Notes: generated from the letters alone by a model not told the origin. Counted from the first letter of the stretch, positions 9,270 to 18,629 are shown. The stretch is 64,000 bases of DNA from Verrucomicrobiales bacterium (GCA_002698785.1 PAAG01000020.1:1-64000); one strand, 5' to 3'. Numbers and translations are program-made.

Positions 9270-9775
9270 GTGACAGGAAGAAATCGCCCATTCGCCCCTC
9301 TCGCCTTACCGATGCTGCATCGATTGCTAAAATACAGATAGATGCGTGGAGACAAGCCTATGCGGATATCATTTCTAAAGAGTTCCTCTCGCAAATGGAT
9401 TACGATGAGAAAACCCGCCGGTGGGAACGCAACCTCTCAGGGAACCAAGCCTCAACCATCGTCTACGATGGCGAAGAATCGATTCTTGGCTGGGCGTCAT
9501 ATGGCGAATCCCGAGACCAGGATTTTCAGGGCACGGAAATCTGGGCCATTTACGTCACGCCGCAGGCATGGGGGCAAGGGATTGGCCGACGCTTGGTCGA
9601 CTTCATTCACTCCGAACCAGCTACCGCGACCAGTTCAATCGTATGGGTACTGAAAGAGAACAAAAATGCCCGGAGGTTCTACAACTCTCTGGGTTTCATC
9701 CCAGATGGGAAAGAAAAGTTGATCGAAATCGGGGGTGACTCGCTGCCCGAAGTACGGTATCAGCGTTCGTGCTGA
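9266..9775 (+). CDS. GNAT-family N-acetyltransferase
   Basis: The 169-residue product has the classical GNAT order: an N-terminal strand and helix ASIAKIQIDAWRQAYADIIS, a central strand IWAIYVTPQAWGQGIGRRLV with the Q/RxxGxG/A acetyl-CoA pyrophosphate loop, and the C-terminal NARRFYNSLGFIPDG. The start at 9266 overlaps the upstream stop. The frame stays open further upstream, but that part reads against the preceding gene. Its own end overlaps modA by seven bases. The substrate is unknown; it is probably a small cytoplasmic amine or protein. Its place just ahead of modABC is likely chance organisation within one transcript. Confidence 0.9.
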   Translation: MSDRKKSPIRPSRLTDAASIAKIQIDAWRQAYADIISKEFLSQMDYDEKTRRWERNLSGNQASTIVYDGEESILGWASYGESRDQDFQGTEIWAIYVTPQAWGQGIGRRLVDFIHSEPATATSSIVWVLKENKNARRFYNSLGFIPDGKEKLIEIGGDSLPEVRYQRSC

Positions 9776-10551
9776 AGTCTATAAGATTGGTCTCCATTTG
9801 TTTGACGATTGCCACCAGCTTTGCAGCGGGCGCGCTTTTGCCCTCATGTAAAAACGGAGAGAGAAAAGAGTCTGTCCGAATCGCGCTGGCATCCAATTTC
9901 TTGCCGGTAGCTGAAGATCTTGCCGTCTTATTCGAACGCGATACCGGAGTTCACGTTGAGCTCGTTTCAGGATCCACAGGGAAATTATATGCACAGATTG
10001 TAAACGGAGCCCCTTACGATCTTTTTCTTGCCGCTGATCGAGAGCGTCCTGAGAAACTCAGAAAAGGAGGCAAAACTATTGGGAATGTCACTCCCTATGC
10101 GATTGGTTCACTTGTCGTCATTGGACCGTCGTTTCCAAATGACGCAGTTTCAGATTGGAAGAACTTGAAAATCTTGGAATTCAAACACCTTGCGATCGCG
10201 AATCCTGACATAGCGCCCTATGGGAGAGCGTCTGTGGAGGCCTTGAGATACTCAGGGCAGTTCGTCGACTTGAATGGTCGAATAGTTCAAGGCGAAAACA
10301 TTTCCCAGGCATACCACTTTGTTTCCAGTGGAAACGCCGAGATCGGAATAATCTCTCGTTCTCAATGGATGAAAGATCGCGCGAAGTGGAGTGGTTCGCT
10401 TGTTATCGCGGTGCCAACAGATGCACACGAACCTATCGAGCAGTGTGCCGTGCTGTTGACCGAGAACCAGTTCGCGTCTCAATTTCTCAAGTTTCTGGGA
10501 AGCGACAAGGCGACGGAAACCATCAGAGCAACTGGTTACAACATACCATGA
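9769..10551 (+). CDS. modA: Molybdate ABC transporter substrate-binding protein
   Basis: ModA captures molybdate or tungstate outside the cytoplasmic membrane and delivers it to ModBC. The 260-residue product has an N-terminal hydrophobic signal with a lipobox-like LPSC, suggesting a lipoprotein. It continues with the family pattern VRIALASNFLPVAEDL, GSTGKLYAQIVNGAPYDLF, an oxyanion-binding region and IANPDIAPYGRASVEAL. The GTG start at 9769 overlaps the previous gene's stop, and its own stop overlaps modB as ATGA. The order modA-modB-modC is standard. No ModE gene or molybdenum-cofactor riboswitch is evident. Confidence 0.95.
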   Translation: MLKSIRLVSICLTIATSFAAGALLPSCKNGERKESVRIALASNFLPVAEDLAVLFERDTGVHVELVSGSTGKLYAQIVNGAPYDLFLAADRERPEKLRKGGKTIGNVTPYAIGSLVVIGPSFPNDAVSDWKNLKILEFKHLAIANPDIAPYGRASVEALRYSGQFVDLNGRIVQGENISQAYHFVSSGNAEIGIISRSQWMKDRAKWSGSLVIAVPTDAHEPIEQCAVLLTENQFASQFLKFLGSDKATETIRATGYNIP

Positions 10552-11216
10552 CACTCTCACACGACGACATCAGTGCTCTCTTCGTGACAGCAAAGCTCGC
10601 GTGCATTACTACGGTCGTTCTGCTCCTGGTCGGGACTCCCTTGGCGTGGTGGGTGGCGACAACGCGCTGGCGTCTCCGTTTCCTGGTGGAAGCCGTGGTT
10701 GCCCTCCCCCTCATCCTTCCACCCACGGTGCTTGGATTCTACCTTCTCATTGCTCTCGGTCCGAAAGGCCCTGTTGGCTGGTTTGGAAACGGGACGCTCG
10801 CCTTTTCATTCACCGGTTTAGTAGTGGGCTCCGTCATCTATTCTCTGCCATTTGTCGTTCAACCACTTCAAAATGCGTTTCAGAGTATTGGTGCCGCCCC
10901 TCTTGAGAATGCTGCTATCTTGGGAGCCAGTCCTTGGGATCGATTTCGGTCTGTGGTTATGCCTCTCTCTCGTCCGGCATTTATCACCGCTTCAGTGCTC
11001 GGGTTTGCCCACACAGTTGGCGAGTTTGGTGTGGTACTCATGATAGGCGGAAATATCCCAGGAGAAACACGAGTACTGTCCATTGCTATCTACGATCATG
11101 TCGACAGCTTGGAATACGGGGCCGCCAATAGTGTTGCACTACTATTACTTATTGGCTCACTTTTACTTTTGATTCCCTTATACGCCTTTACTCGCCGCGC
11201 TCGCTTCCTGACATGA
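10548..11216 (+). CDS. modB: Molybdate ABC transporter permease
   Basis: ModB is the membrane channel of the molybdate importer. The 222-residue protein has five or six hydrophobic segments, from VTAKLACITTVVLLLVG to VALLLLIGSLLLLIPLY. It carries the permease EAA-type loop that contacts the ATPase, LENAAILGASPWDRFRSVVM followed by PLSRPAFITA. The length is normal for the family. The ATG at 10548 lies in an ATGA overlap with modA. A longer reading from 10365 would run against modA and is rejected. The 3' end overlaps the modC start by four bases. Confidence 0.96.
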   Translation: MTLSHDDISALFVTAKLACITTVVLLLVGTPLAWWVATTRWRLRFLVEAVVALPLILPPTVLGFYLLIALGPKGPVGWFGNGTLAFSFTGLVVGSVIYSLPFVVQPLQNAFQSIGAAPLENAAILGASPWDRFRSVVMPLSRPAFITASVLGFAHTVGEFGVVLMIGGNIPGETRVLSIAIYDHVDSLEYGAANSVALLLLIGSLLLLIPLYAFTRRARFLT

Positions 11217-12280
11217 GCCTGATTCTCGATATCTTGGTTAGGCGCGGAAGTTTCGATCTCTCCGTCGATACGGAATTTGCCTCGAAAGGAGTAACCGCTG
11301 TCTTTGGTCCTTCTGGATGTGGAAAGACCACCCTTTTGCGGAGCATTGCCGGCCTTGAGAATTCCATCCAGGGAAAGATTCATTTTCGGGGTCGGGCCTT
11401 CCACGAAGGTCTTGCCGGTATCCCCCCTCACACTAGGGACCTAGCATTCGTATTTCAGGAGCCCGCGTTATTTCCTCACTTATCTGTTGAGGGAAACATT
11501 ACATTTGGATTCGAGAGGGTTCGTGAGAAAACTCCACTGATTGGTGTTTCAGAGGCAGCAGAATTGACTGGAGTTACTTCCTATCTAAAGAGATCCACGA
11601 ATCAACTCTCGGGAGGTGAAAAGCAACGCGTGGCCATAGCACAGGCACTCGCTTCGAATCCAGCGCTGCTTCTGATGGATGAGCCTTTATCTGGCCTGGA
11701 TGCCTCATCCCGATCCAGCCTTCTGACGATGCTGGAATCGGTCTTTCAGAAAGTCGATATACCAGTGGTCTACGTGACCCATGATTGGAAAGAAGTTCTC
11801 CGACTGGCAGACCATGTAGTTTTCTTGCAGTCCGGCAGGATTGCTAGCCGGGGTGATATTCCAAATATTCTGCAGCAGGTCGATCTCCCAATACCAGAAG
11901 AACAATCCGGAGTCACTTTAATTGAGGCGAAAGTATCTTCAGTCGACGAGGAATTCGCGCTTTCTCAATTCTCCTTTCCTGGCGGTCAGCTGACTGTTCC
12001 TGGAGTAGATCGATCAACTGGAGATACTGCTCGAATTCTAATCGAATCTCAAGATGTGAGTATTGCGCTTACCGCTTCCGAAGACTCCAGTATTTTGAAC
12101 ATTCTTCCGGCAACAGTAAAGTCGGTCGCGATCACCGAATCCAACAAAGCAAGAGTTACGCTCGACATCGGTTCAACGATTTTGCGGGCACAGGTGACGA
12201 GAAAATCAGTCAAAAAACTCGGTTTGTCACCTGGTCTGTCCGTCTTTGCACAGATAAAGAGTGTCGCACTGTTTCCCTGA
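11213..12280 (+). CDS. modC: Molybdate ABC transporter ATP-binding protein
   Basis: ModC hydrolyses ATP to drive molybdate import through ModB. The 355-residue protein has Walker A GPSGCGKT (32-39), the Q-loop in FVFQEPALFPHL, the signature LSGGE (132-136), Walker B LLLMDEP followed by the D-loop SGLD, and the switch histidine in YVTHD. A C-terminal Mop/TOBE domain follows (about 290-355, ending VFAQIKSVALF), which is known to bind molybdate in this family. The operon ends here, 58 bp before a secreted isomerase-like gene. Confidence 0.96.
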   Translation: MSLILDILVRRGSFDLSVDTEFASKGVTAVFGPSGCGKTTLLRSIAGLENSIQGKIHFRGRAFHEGLAGIPPHTRDLAFVFQEPALFPHLSVEGNITFGFERVREKTPLIGVSEAAELTGVTSYLKRSTNQLSGGEKQRVAIAQALASNPALLLMDEPLSGLDASSRSSLLTMLESVFQKVDIPVVYVTHDWKEVLRLADHVVFLQSGRIASRGDIPNILQQVDLPIPEEQSGVTLIEAKVSSVDEEFALSQFSFPGGQLTVPGVDRSTGDTARILIESQDVSIALTASEDSSILNILPATVKSVAITESNKARVTLDIGSTILRAQVTRKSVKKLGLSPGLSVFAQIKSVALFP

Positions 12281-12337
12281 AGGCGTCCCTTCTCGGGACT
12301 TGTCAGATCTGTGCACTTCCGGGTAGCGTTCTTGCCT

Positions 12338-13240
12338 ATGCCTTCTCGTCGTAATTTTCTATCTACCGCTGCATTGCTCGGCACTGGAATGACATGTGCC
12401 CCTGGAACTGTTCTGGCTCAATTGAAGCGTTCTGCCACTGATCCTGAATTTGTTGTGAAAAATGGTCGGATTCACCAGTCTATCATGGGCTGGTGCTTCA
12501 AGGATCATTTCGATGCTGTCGAACTGGCGCATCATTGCAAAGAGATTGGCTTGGTTGCCATGGAAGGAATCCCGCGCGAAGCGTATCCTGAAGTTCGAAA
12601 GCTCGGCTTGGAAATCTCGCTGATTGGTAGCCACGGTTTCGCCAAAGGTCCCTGCAACCCTGCCAACCATGATGAGGTCGTTGCGAAACTGAATGAGGCG
12701 ATTGATGTAGCCGTCGACGTCGATTGCAAAAGCGTGATTACCTTCACCGGAATGCGCTTCGATGGGATGGATGAAGAGGAAGCTGCTCAGCGTTGCATCG
12801 ATACCTGGAAGGAAGTTCTTCCAAAAGCCGAAAAAGCAGGGGTTACTCTTGTCCTGGAGCACTTGAATTCGCGAGATGACACCCATCCAATGAAGGGGCA
12901 TCCGGGGTATTTCGGAGATGATGTCGACTTTTGCGCGGACCTGATTCGAAAGGTCGATTCACCCAACTTCAAGCTCCTGTTCGACATCTACCATGTTTCG
13001 GTGATGAACGGAGATATCATCCGCCGCATCCATCAATACAAGGATCTCATTGGACATTATCATACGGCCGGAAACCCGGGACGCGGAGAACTAGACGATA
13101 CGCAGGAGATAAACTACCCGCCCATTCTGGAGGCAATTCTGGAAACAGGGTATGAGGGCTACGTTGCCCAGGAGTTCATTCCTAACTGGGATGACCCGAT
13201 CCTTGCCCTTCGAAATGCCGCGCAGCTATGTGATATCTGA
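12338..13240 (+). CDS. Tat-exported sugar isomerase/hydroxypyruvate isomerase-like TIM barrel
   Basis: The product of 300 residues starts with a twin-arginine signal SRRNFLSTAALLG and a probable cleavage site after VLA. The mature part is an AP-endonuclease-2/xylose-isomerase-like TIM barrel of the hydroxypyruvate-isomerase type. Landmarks are VITFTGMRFDGMD, TLVLEHLNSRDD, KLLFDIYHVSVMNGD, IGHYHTAGNPGRGELDD and GYVAQEFIPNW, which give the glutamate, aspartate and histidine metal ligands. It probably isomerises or epimerises a small sugar acid or sugar in the periplasm; the exact substrate is unknown. The ATG at 12338 gives the cleanest signal. The next oxidoreductase gene follows by 27 bp, and such pairs are common in polysaccharide-degrading Verrucomicrobiota and Planctomycetota. 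Confidence 0.9.
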   Translation: MPSRRNFLSTAALLGTGMTCAPGTVLAQLKRSATDPEFVVKNGRIHQSIMGWCFKDHFDAVELAHHCKEIGLVAMEGIPREAYPEVRKLGLEISLIGSHGFAKGPCNPANHDEVVAKLNEAIDVAVDVDCKSVITFTGMRFDGMDEEEAAQRCIDTWKEVLPKAEKAGVTLVLEHLNSRDDTHPMKGHPGYFGDDVDFCADLIRKVDSPNFKLLFDIYHVSVMNGDIIRRIHQYKDLIGHYHTAGNPGRGELDDTQEINYPPILEAILETGYEGYVAQEFIPNWDDPILALRNAAQLCDI

Positions 13241-13267
13241 TCACTCACTAAAAACACCCCTACCCCC

Positions 13268-14608
13268 ATGAACGAAAACACCTCTCGCCGAAAGTTCCTT
13301 TCTACCGCAGCCGCGGCAGTTGGCGCCCCCACTATCATCCCTGCAAGTGTGCTTGGCAAAAACGCGCCCAGCAACCGGGTAGTCATGGGATTCATAGGAA
13401 TGGGAAATCGAGGGATAGGTGTGATGGAAGCTTTCCTGAATCATGACGATGTTCAGGGAGTCGCCGTATGTGACGTCGAAGAACGTCATCAGCAGATACG
13501 CCATGGAAAGATGTCACGGGAATATGGCTGGGCAGCAGGAAGAGAATCGGTGGAGAAGGCGTATTCAAAAAAGCAGACTACCAACTGGAAAGGCTGCGAT
13601 ACCTATCAAGATTTCCGAGAGGTGCTCGATCGCGATGATATCGATGCTGTTTTAGTAGGAACGCCCGACCACTGGCACGGGATTATCACGATGGCCGCTA
13701 TCCAGAGCGGTAAGGACGTCTATTGTGAGAAACCGATGACCCACCTTTTTGCGGAAGGACACGCGATCCACCGCGAAGTAGCTAAACGAAACGCAGTCTT
13801 CCAGGTTGGATCGCAGCAACGCTCTGATAAACTCTTTCAGCAAGCTGTCGAAATCGTGAGGAATGGACTTCTCGGTAAAGTGTCCCGTGTCGAGGTGGGG
13901 CTCCCTCCGGGCCACAACGAACCAGTCGGAGATACAACAATCAAAACTCCCCCATCGGATTTGGACTACGACATGTGGTGCGGACCTTCCGTGAAGCTTC
14001 CTTACATGGAAGCGAGACATCACTGGACTTGGCGGTGGAATACCGCCTATGGCGGCGGACAGCTTATGGATTGGATCGGGCACCACAATGACATCGCTCA
14101 CTGGGGGCTCGACATGGACAAGAGCGGTCCCATATCTGTCGAAGCTAGAAACTGGACGCCTTCGGAGACCGATGTCTACGATACGCCAGTCGACTACGAG
14201 GTATTGTCTAAATATGACAACGGAGTCGAAGTTCTCATGGCCTCACATTTCCCTAACGGCACCAAATGGATCGGTGAGAATGGCTGGGTCCATGTCACTC
14301 GTGGCAAGCTAACCTCTTCGAATGAGGCGTGGGCGGCACCTGGTTTTGAAGCTGGCGAGTGGAAAACATACAAAACTCCTGGCCATCAGCGAAACTTCGT
14401 CGATTGCGTAAAATCTCGCGAGGACACGATTGCGAACGCAGAGACAGCGCATCGCTCGATCACACCCGGACACCTCGGATACCTTTCGTATTTGATCGGC
14501 TCCTTAATCGAGTGGGATCCGAAAGCGGAGAAAATTATTGGGGATGAATCAGCGCAAAAATCTCTGATGGATCTACCCTACCGTGGAAATTGGAAACTCG
14601 GTGCCTGA
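13268..14608 (+). CDS. Tat-exported Gfo/Idh/MocA-family oxidoreductase
   Basis: This 446-residue protein has a twin-arginine signal (SRRKFLSTAAAAVG), the Rossmann motif GFIGMGNRGIG (residues 41-51), GTPDHWH and the catalytic lysine motif YCEKPMTH with K155. The C-terminal alpha/beta substrate domain includes WRWNTAYGGGQLMDWIGHH, typical of the planctomycete-type branch. These enzymes use bound NAD(P) to oxidise or reduce sugars, or to cleave glycosidic bonds through a redox step. Export with bound cofactor explains the Tat signal. It is probably cotranscribed with the isomerase-like gene 27 bp upstream. The substrate is unknown. Confidence 0.95.
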   Translation: MNENTSRRKFLSTAAAAVGAPTIIPASVLGKNAPSNRVVMGFIGMGNRGIGVMEAFLNHDDVQGVAVCDVEERHQQIRHGKMSREYGWAAGRESVEKAYSKKQTTNWKGCDTYQDFREVLDRDDIDAVLVGTPDHWHGIITMAAIQSGKDVYCEKPMTHLFAEGHAIHREVAKRNAVFQVGSQQRSDKLFQQAVEIVRNGLLGKVSRVEVGLPPGHNEPVGDTTIKTPPSDLDYDMWCGPSVKLPYMEARHHWTWRWNTAYGGGQLMDWIGHHNDIAHWGLDMDKSGPISVEARNWTPSETDVYDTPVDYEVLSKYDNGVEVLMASHFPNGTKWIGENGWVHVTRGKLTSSNEAWAAPGFEAGEWKTYKTPGHQRNFVDCVKSREDTIANAETAHRSITPGHLGYLSYLIGSLIEWDPKAEKIIGDESAQKSLMDLPYRGNWKLGA

Positions 14609-14618
14609 TAGGTTACCA

Positions 14619-14942
14619 TCACTCTTTCGGACCGTCTTTTTCGCCGAAATTCGACAGCAAACCTTCCACCGGATCCTCTTTGCTGGCAGGGTCGAGAATC
14701 TCCTGTTCCTCAAGGCTCATATCATGCCTGAGTGACTTCAGTTCGTCCTCGGTTCGCTTTACTTCCATCTCTGCCTCGAGCATCTGCATGTGCCCTTTTC
14801 GCCACACGAAGTAGCCACAGCAGAGACCGCACAGCGTGAAGAAAAGCGCACACAGCCCGTAATAGATCCATCCTCCCGGTTCCTCGGGAAGGATAGAAAG
14901 GGCTTGAACCGGCAAGGGAAAAGTGGAGTCAGGGGCGAACAT
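14619..14942 (-). CDS. Small single-pass membrane protein of the OmpA/coiled-coil operon
   Basis: I do not recognise this 107-residue family. It has one hydrophobic segment (about residues 26-48, around YGLCALFFTLCGLCCGYFVW) followed by a charged helical region MLEAEMEVKRTEDELKSLRH and an acidic tail. Its start overlaps the stop of the long coiled-coil gene as TGATG, so the two are translationally coupled. It resembles the other small membrane protein of the operon (18378-18617) in layout, with a membrane helix then a short coil, but not clearly in sequence. A role as a membrane partner of the coiled-coil protein is inferred. Confidence 0.75.
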   Translation of the reverse strand: MFAPDSTFPLPVQALSILPEEPGGWIYYGLCALFFTLCGLCCGYFVWRKGHMQMLEAEMEVKRTEDELKSLRHDMSLEEQEILDPASKEDPVEGLLSNFGEKDGPKE

Positions 14943-17900
14943 CAGTTCACAGTCTCGGCGACAGCTTCCGGAGCGAGAATAAGCTCAACCCTTCGGGCTT
15001 TCCAGTCGGAAAAGCGCCTGTCCTGCCCAGCACTTTGAACGTTGATCGCCGACTGCGAAACCCCACGCTCAAGAAGCCTTTCACGAACCGCGTCTGCACG
15101 GCGAGCACTCAGGGATTCGGTGTAATCTGCAGTACCTTCGGAACCCGCAAAGCCTATAACCGTGATCGTCATCTTCCGTCCGGATTTCCGAAGTGCTGTG
15201 GCGCATCGGTGGATTTTTGCCACCTCTTCTCGGGACAATCCAGCGCTCGATTCCTCAAAGTAAACAACAAGGTCTTCAGCGCTGCCACCGTTCGATGCTG
15301 ATGGCGGACTGGGATCAGCGGAAGCCTCAGGTGCCTTTCCCGATTGAACTGCGTGATGACTCTCCTTCTCGGCCAATTCATCGAGTGAAGTCCCTGTGTC
15401 ATCGTCAGCCTCGCTCTCAAGCGACTGCTCCAGGACTTTCTCAAATGCCTGATCTGCTTCAGCAGAAGCCAGCTCTGCAGAATTGTTTCCAAGCCCAGTT
15501 CCCTTTCTCAGCTGTTCCTCCAAGGCGCGAAGCTTGTCTTTCAGAAGTGAAATCTCATTGTCACGAGAAGCTCGCTGCATCATGATTGTGCTGATCTGGC
15601 TTTGTAACTCACGAATCGAATCACTGCGCTTTCCAAGCTTTTGACGGAGCTGCTCGATTTCTTCGATGCTCTCTTGCCGCTGTTGAACATACTGCTGCAG
15701 TTTGGACTCCTGATCGTCAAACTCTTGCTGCAAGGCTTCCAGTTCGCTCCGGTCAACTTTCGTTCCCGAGTCTGCGAGTTGATTCACTTCTTCAGCCTTA
15801 CTGGAAAGCTCTGCCTGGAGCTCAGAAACGCGCATCGATGATTCCTCAATCGACGCATTTCTCGAATCCAACTCATTGCGAACATCAGCCAACTGTGCCT
15901 CAAGATCACCTAACTCCGACTCTCTCTGTTCGAGACGATTGGAAAGCTCCAGTGTCTTATCATCGCTTTGTTTGAGTGCCTCTTCCAGGTTTGCGATAGT
16001 AGCTTGGTAGGAGTCCCTGTGCTCGCGAGCTTCGGCGAGTTCGGACTGCAACACTTCGAGCTTGCGATCAAGTTCTTCGGTAGTGGACTCGCTCGATAGA
16101 AGCTTTGTCTCAACACCGGAAAGGTAAGCCTCGCGTTCTTTCGCCTCTTCCAATTCGGACGTAAGGTTTTCGAGGCGTCGAGTCAGTTCTTTGATAGTGG
16201 AATCACTATCGTACAACTTGTGTTCCGCCTCTCGAAGTGATTCGCCGACCTTGCTGGCTTCTTCCAGCTGCGTTCCGAGACGTTCGATTTTTCTCTCAAG
16301 ATCACCGACATTGGTCTGGCTGTGACGCAGCTCATGCTCAAGGTCCGCAATCTGGCTCTCCCGGGAGCGCGCTGCGGTTTCCAGTTCGGAAATCCTCTTG
16401 GATGCCAGGTCCAATTCATGAATTCGTTCCTCTTTCTCCTTCGAAACAACCCGGAGCTCCTCCTGTATTTCGGAGAGCGATTTGTCAGACTGCTCGACTT
16501 TCTCCGTTAGTTCGGCGATACGCTGGTTGGCTTGCTCAAGCTCTTCCTCTGCGGAAGCAACGCGACGGTCAGAAGCTTCGAACTCTGCGCCTCGACGTTC
16601 GAGCTCCGCTTCCAACTGCTCCGACTTGGAAGCATGATATTTCGCGGACTTGGCCTGCATGTCCAACTCCGCTCTCGTGGAGTTCAATTCGCGATATCTG
16701 TCCGAAAGTGCCTTTTCAAGATCGGCGATTCGGATCTGCTGTTCTTCTGAGAAAGCCACTTTGGCACTCAAAACCGCATTTAGTTGCCCGGATTCATCAG
16801 ACAGGGCCTCGAGCTCACCTTCGTGAGTTGCCATCGTATTCTTCAACTGCCTGATTGTGTCTCGTTGCTGGCGAACCTCTGCAGAAAGATCGTTCACTTC
16901 GCTGCTGCGATCTTCGATGATGGCTTCGAGCTCTTCCATTTCCGCCCTGGCAGTTTCGAATTCCTTCACCTTCTCATTGTAGGCAATACGGACATCACTC
17001 AATTCATGGCGAACGTCGTTCAATTCACCGTTCAGCGCGGTAAGATCACCAGACAATCGCTCCTTCTCTTCTTCAACCGCCTCAAGCTCTTCGATTCGGG
17101 CCTCGAGCAAATCAATCTCATCGAGACGATAATGAAGCGCAGCGCGCACGTCGTACATCTCATGGCAGGCGTCGTTCAGCTCAGTTTGTAGTGCAGCTTT
17201 CTTCCGCTCTACCTTGATCGCCTCTTCGGCACCAGCTTCGACCTTGGCCTGCATTTCGCGAAGTTCGTTCGCTTTAATTTCCAGAGCCGACTGAAGGTCT
17301 TCGATCTTCTGATGGAGAACCTGTTTTTCCTCTTCTGTTTTCAGCCTCAGTTGCTCGGCTTCTTTCTCAAACTGCGAGCGTACCACTTTCTTCTCGCTCT
17401 CCATTTCGCCAAGCAGGCGTTCTCTCTCGATCTCAGCATCCTTCGCGAATTGCTCCCTTTCCGAAAGAAGCTCTGCTTCTTTGGCGGAAAGTGCAGCTTC
17501 GCCCGCTTTCAGCTCGAAAAGACTCGCACGAAATGTAGAAATCTCACGACCGCGCTGCGAAGCAATCGCTGCTGCCTGGATGAGTCGTCGTTGATCGCTT
17601 CCCTGAGCAGTTTCTGCCTTTGCCAGCGCTGTTTCCAACTCCAGAATACGGCTTTCTGCCTCATCAAGCTTGCTCGTCGCTTCAGGGGCATCGATCAGTT
17701 TCGCTTCCAGACTTTCCACGAGTTCGACCTGCTTCAAGTACCCGCTTCTTACGTCGTGAAGTTCGTCATGGGTATCGATCAAATCCTGCTCCAGGTCTTT
17801 GATCCGCTGCTGCAAATCGTTGACTTCGTCCGCTGTGCCCTCGATCTCACTCTCTTCTTCGTCCTTGCTGGTTACAGCTGCCATAAATGGAATGGCGTCC

Positions 17901-18346
17901 ATTTTGGGTGCTTCACGAAGTTCCTCGACTTCCCGCCCCAGCAGGTCAATTTCTTCGTCGCGCGCTTTCAGAGTCTTTTCCAACTCGGCAATTTTCTTTC
18001 GGTCAGCTTCACGTTCGGCTGTATTTTCCGGAACGACTTTCCCTGAAGAAGTGAGCGTCTCATTCAATTGATCAATGCGCGCATCCTTCTCGGAAATTAC
18101 GGTCTCCCACGCATCACGGTCTTCCTGCCAACGAGAGCGTAGTTTTTTGAAAAGATCCTGCTGGGAGGCACCGAGAGCGCTCCACTGATTTGCGAGGTTC
18201 ATGTTTTCCTCAACGGCAGTGGCGAGACGCTGTGCATAGCGACCCCAGATGACTTTCGCCAGCAGCATCCCGATACCGAAAAATACGATAGCGGCCACTC
18301 CGACGGTGAGCCAGTTTTTGAGTAAGAAGAAGGAGATGTCGTGCAT
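14942..18346 (-). CDS. Long coiled-coil protein with C-terminal OmpA-like domain
   Basis: The 1134-residue product has one N-terminal membrane helix (residues about 11-35), a nearly continuous heptad-rich coiled coil (about 40-945), an acidic low-complexity linker with proline and serine (950-1020) and an OmpA-like domain (1022-1128). The coil contains internal repeats around 189-217, 390-418 and 442-470, and a tandem pair at 708-745 and 746-784. In the OmpA domain the arginine equivalent to peptidoglycan-binding R286 of E. coli OmpA is kept (R1083), but the aspartate equivalent to D271 is glycine (G1068, in IGFAGSEG). The protein probably projects from the inner membrane into the periplasm. 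It is the third gene of a four-gene operon with another OmpA protein. A structural envelope role is inferred. Confidence 0.9.
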   Translation of the reverse strand: MHDISFFLLKNWLTVGVAAIVFFGIGMLLAKVIWGRYAQRLATAVEENMNLANQWSALGASQQDLFKKLRSRWQEDRDAWETVISEKDARIDQLNETLTSSGKVVPENTAEREADRKKIAELEKTLKARDEEIDLLGREVEELREAPKMDAIPFMAAVTSKDEEESEIEGTADEVNDLQQRIKDLEQDLIDTHDELHDVRSGYLKQVELVESLEAKLIDAPEATSKLDEAESRILELETALAKAETAQGSDQRRLIQAAAIASQRGREISTFRASLFELKAGEAALSAKEAELLSEREQFAKDAEIERERLLGEMESEKKVVRSQFEKEAEQLRLKTEEEKQVLHQKIEDLQSALEIKANELREMQAKVEAGAEEAIKVERKKAALQTELNDACHEMYDVRAALHYRLDEIDLLEARIEELEAVEEEKERLSGDLTALNGELNDVRHELSDVRIAYNEKVKEFETARAEMEELEAIIEDRSSEVNDLSAEVRQQRDTIRQLKNTMATHEGELEALSDESGQLNAVLSAKVAFSEEQQIRIADLEKALSDRYRELNSTRAELDMQAKSAKYHASKSEQLEAELERRGAEFEASDRRVASAEEELEQANQRIAELTEKVEQSDKSLSEIQEELRVVSKEKEERIHELDLASKRISELETAARSRESQIADLEHELRHSQTNVGDLERKIERLGTQLEEASKVGESLREAEHKLYDSDSTIKELTRRLENLTSELEEAKEREAYLSGVETKLLSSESTTEELDRKLEVLQSELAEAREHRDSYQATIANLEEALKQSDDKTLELSNRLEQRESELGDLEAQLADVRNELDSRNASIEESSMRVSELQAELSSKAEEVNQLADSGTKVDRSELEALQQEFDDQESKLQQYVQQRQESIEEIEQLRQKLGKRSDSIRELQSQISTIMMQRASRDNEISLLKDKLRALEEQLRKGTGLGNNSAELASAEADQAFEKVLEQSLESEADDDTGTSLDELAEKESHHAVQSGKAPEASADPSPPSASNGGSAEDLVVYFEESSAGLSREEVAKIHRCATALRKSGRKMTITVIGFAGSEGTADYTESLSARRADAVRERLLERGVSQSAINVQSAGQDRRFSDWKARRVELILAPEAVAETVN

Positions 18347-18377
18347 GTGAAATGTGTTGTGCGCTCTGTTTTCGGGA

Positions 18378-18617
18378 CTATTGCTCGCCGGCGGAAAGCT
18401 CGGCTTTGATTCGGGAAATTTCTACACTCGTGCGTTCATACTCGCTCAGTGCTTCGCGGTTGTCGGTTTCTACCCTCTCGGTAAACTTACGGGTATTCCG
18501 CCAAATAATCCAGCCGATCACGAAACCTATCAGCAGACAAATGCCACCACCTATGGCCAGGGTTATGCCCCAGTCGATCAGGTAGGTTTCAAGGGATGGC
18601 GAAATATTCGGTGACAT
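18378..18617 (-). CDS. Small single-pass membrane protein
   Basis: This 79-residue protein has one membrane helix (about 16-38, ITLAIGGGICLLIGFVIGW) followed by a charged helix that looks like a short coiled coil (NREALSEYERTSVEISRIKAE). I know no named family. It sits between the two OmpA-domain genes with gaps of 12 and 31 bp, all on one strand, so it belongs to the same transcript. It may pair with the N-terminal helix and coil of the next protein. Confidence 0.75.
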   Translation of the reverse strand: MSPNISPSLETYLIDWGITLAIGGGICLLIGFVIGWIIWRNTRKFTERVETDNREALSEYERTSVEISRIKAELSAGEQ

Positions 18618-18629
18618 ATAACTCGGTTG

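Noticed and set aside
17312-18046. Open reading frame of 244 codons opposite the coiled-coil gene
   Set aside because: It is antisense to a clear heptad-rich protein and its translation has no recognisable domain; it reflects the codon pattern of the coil.
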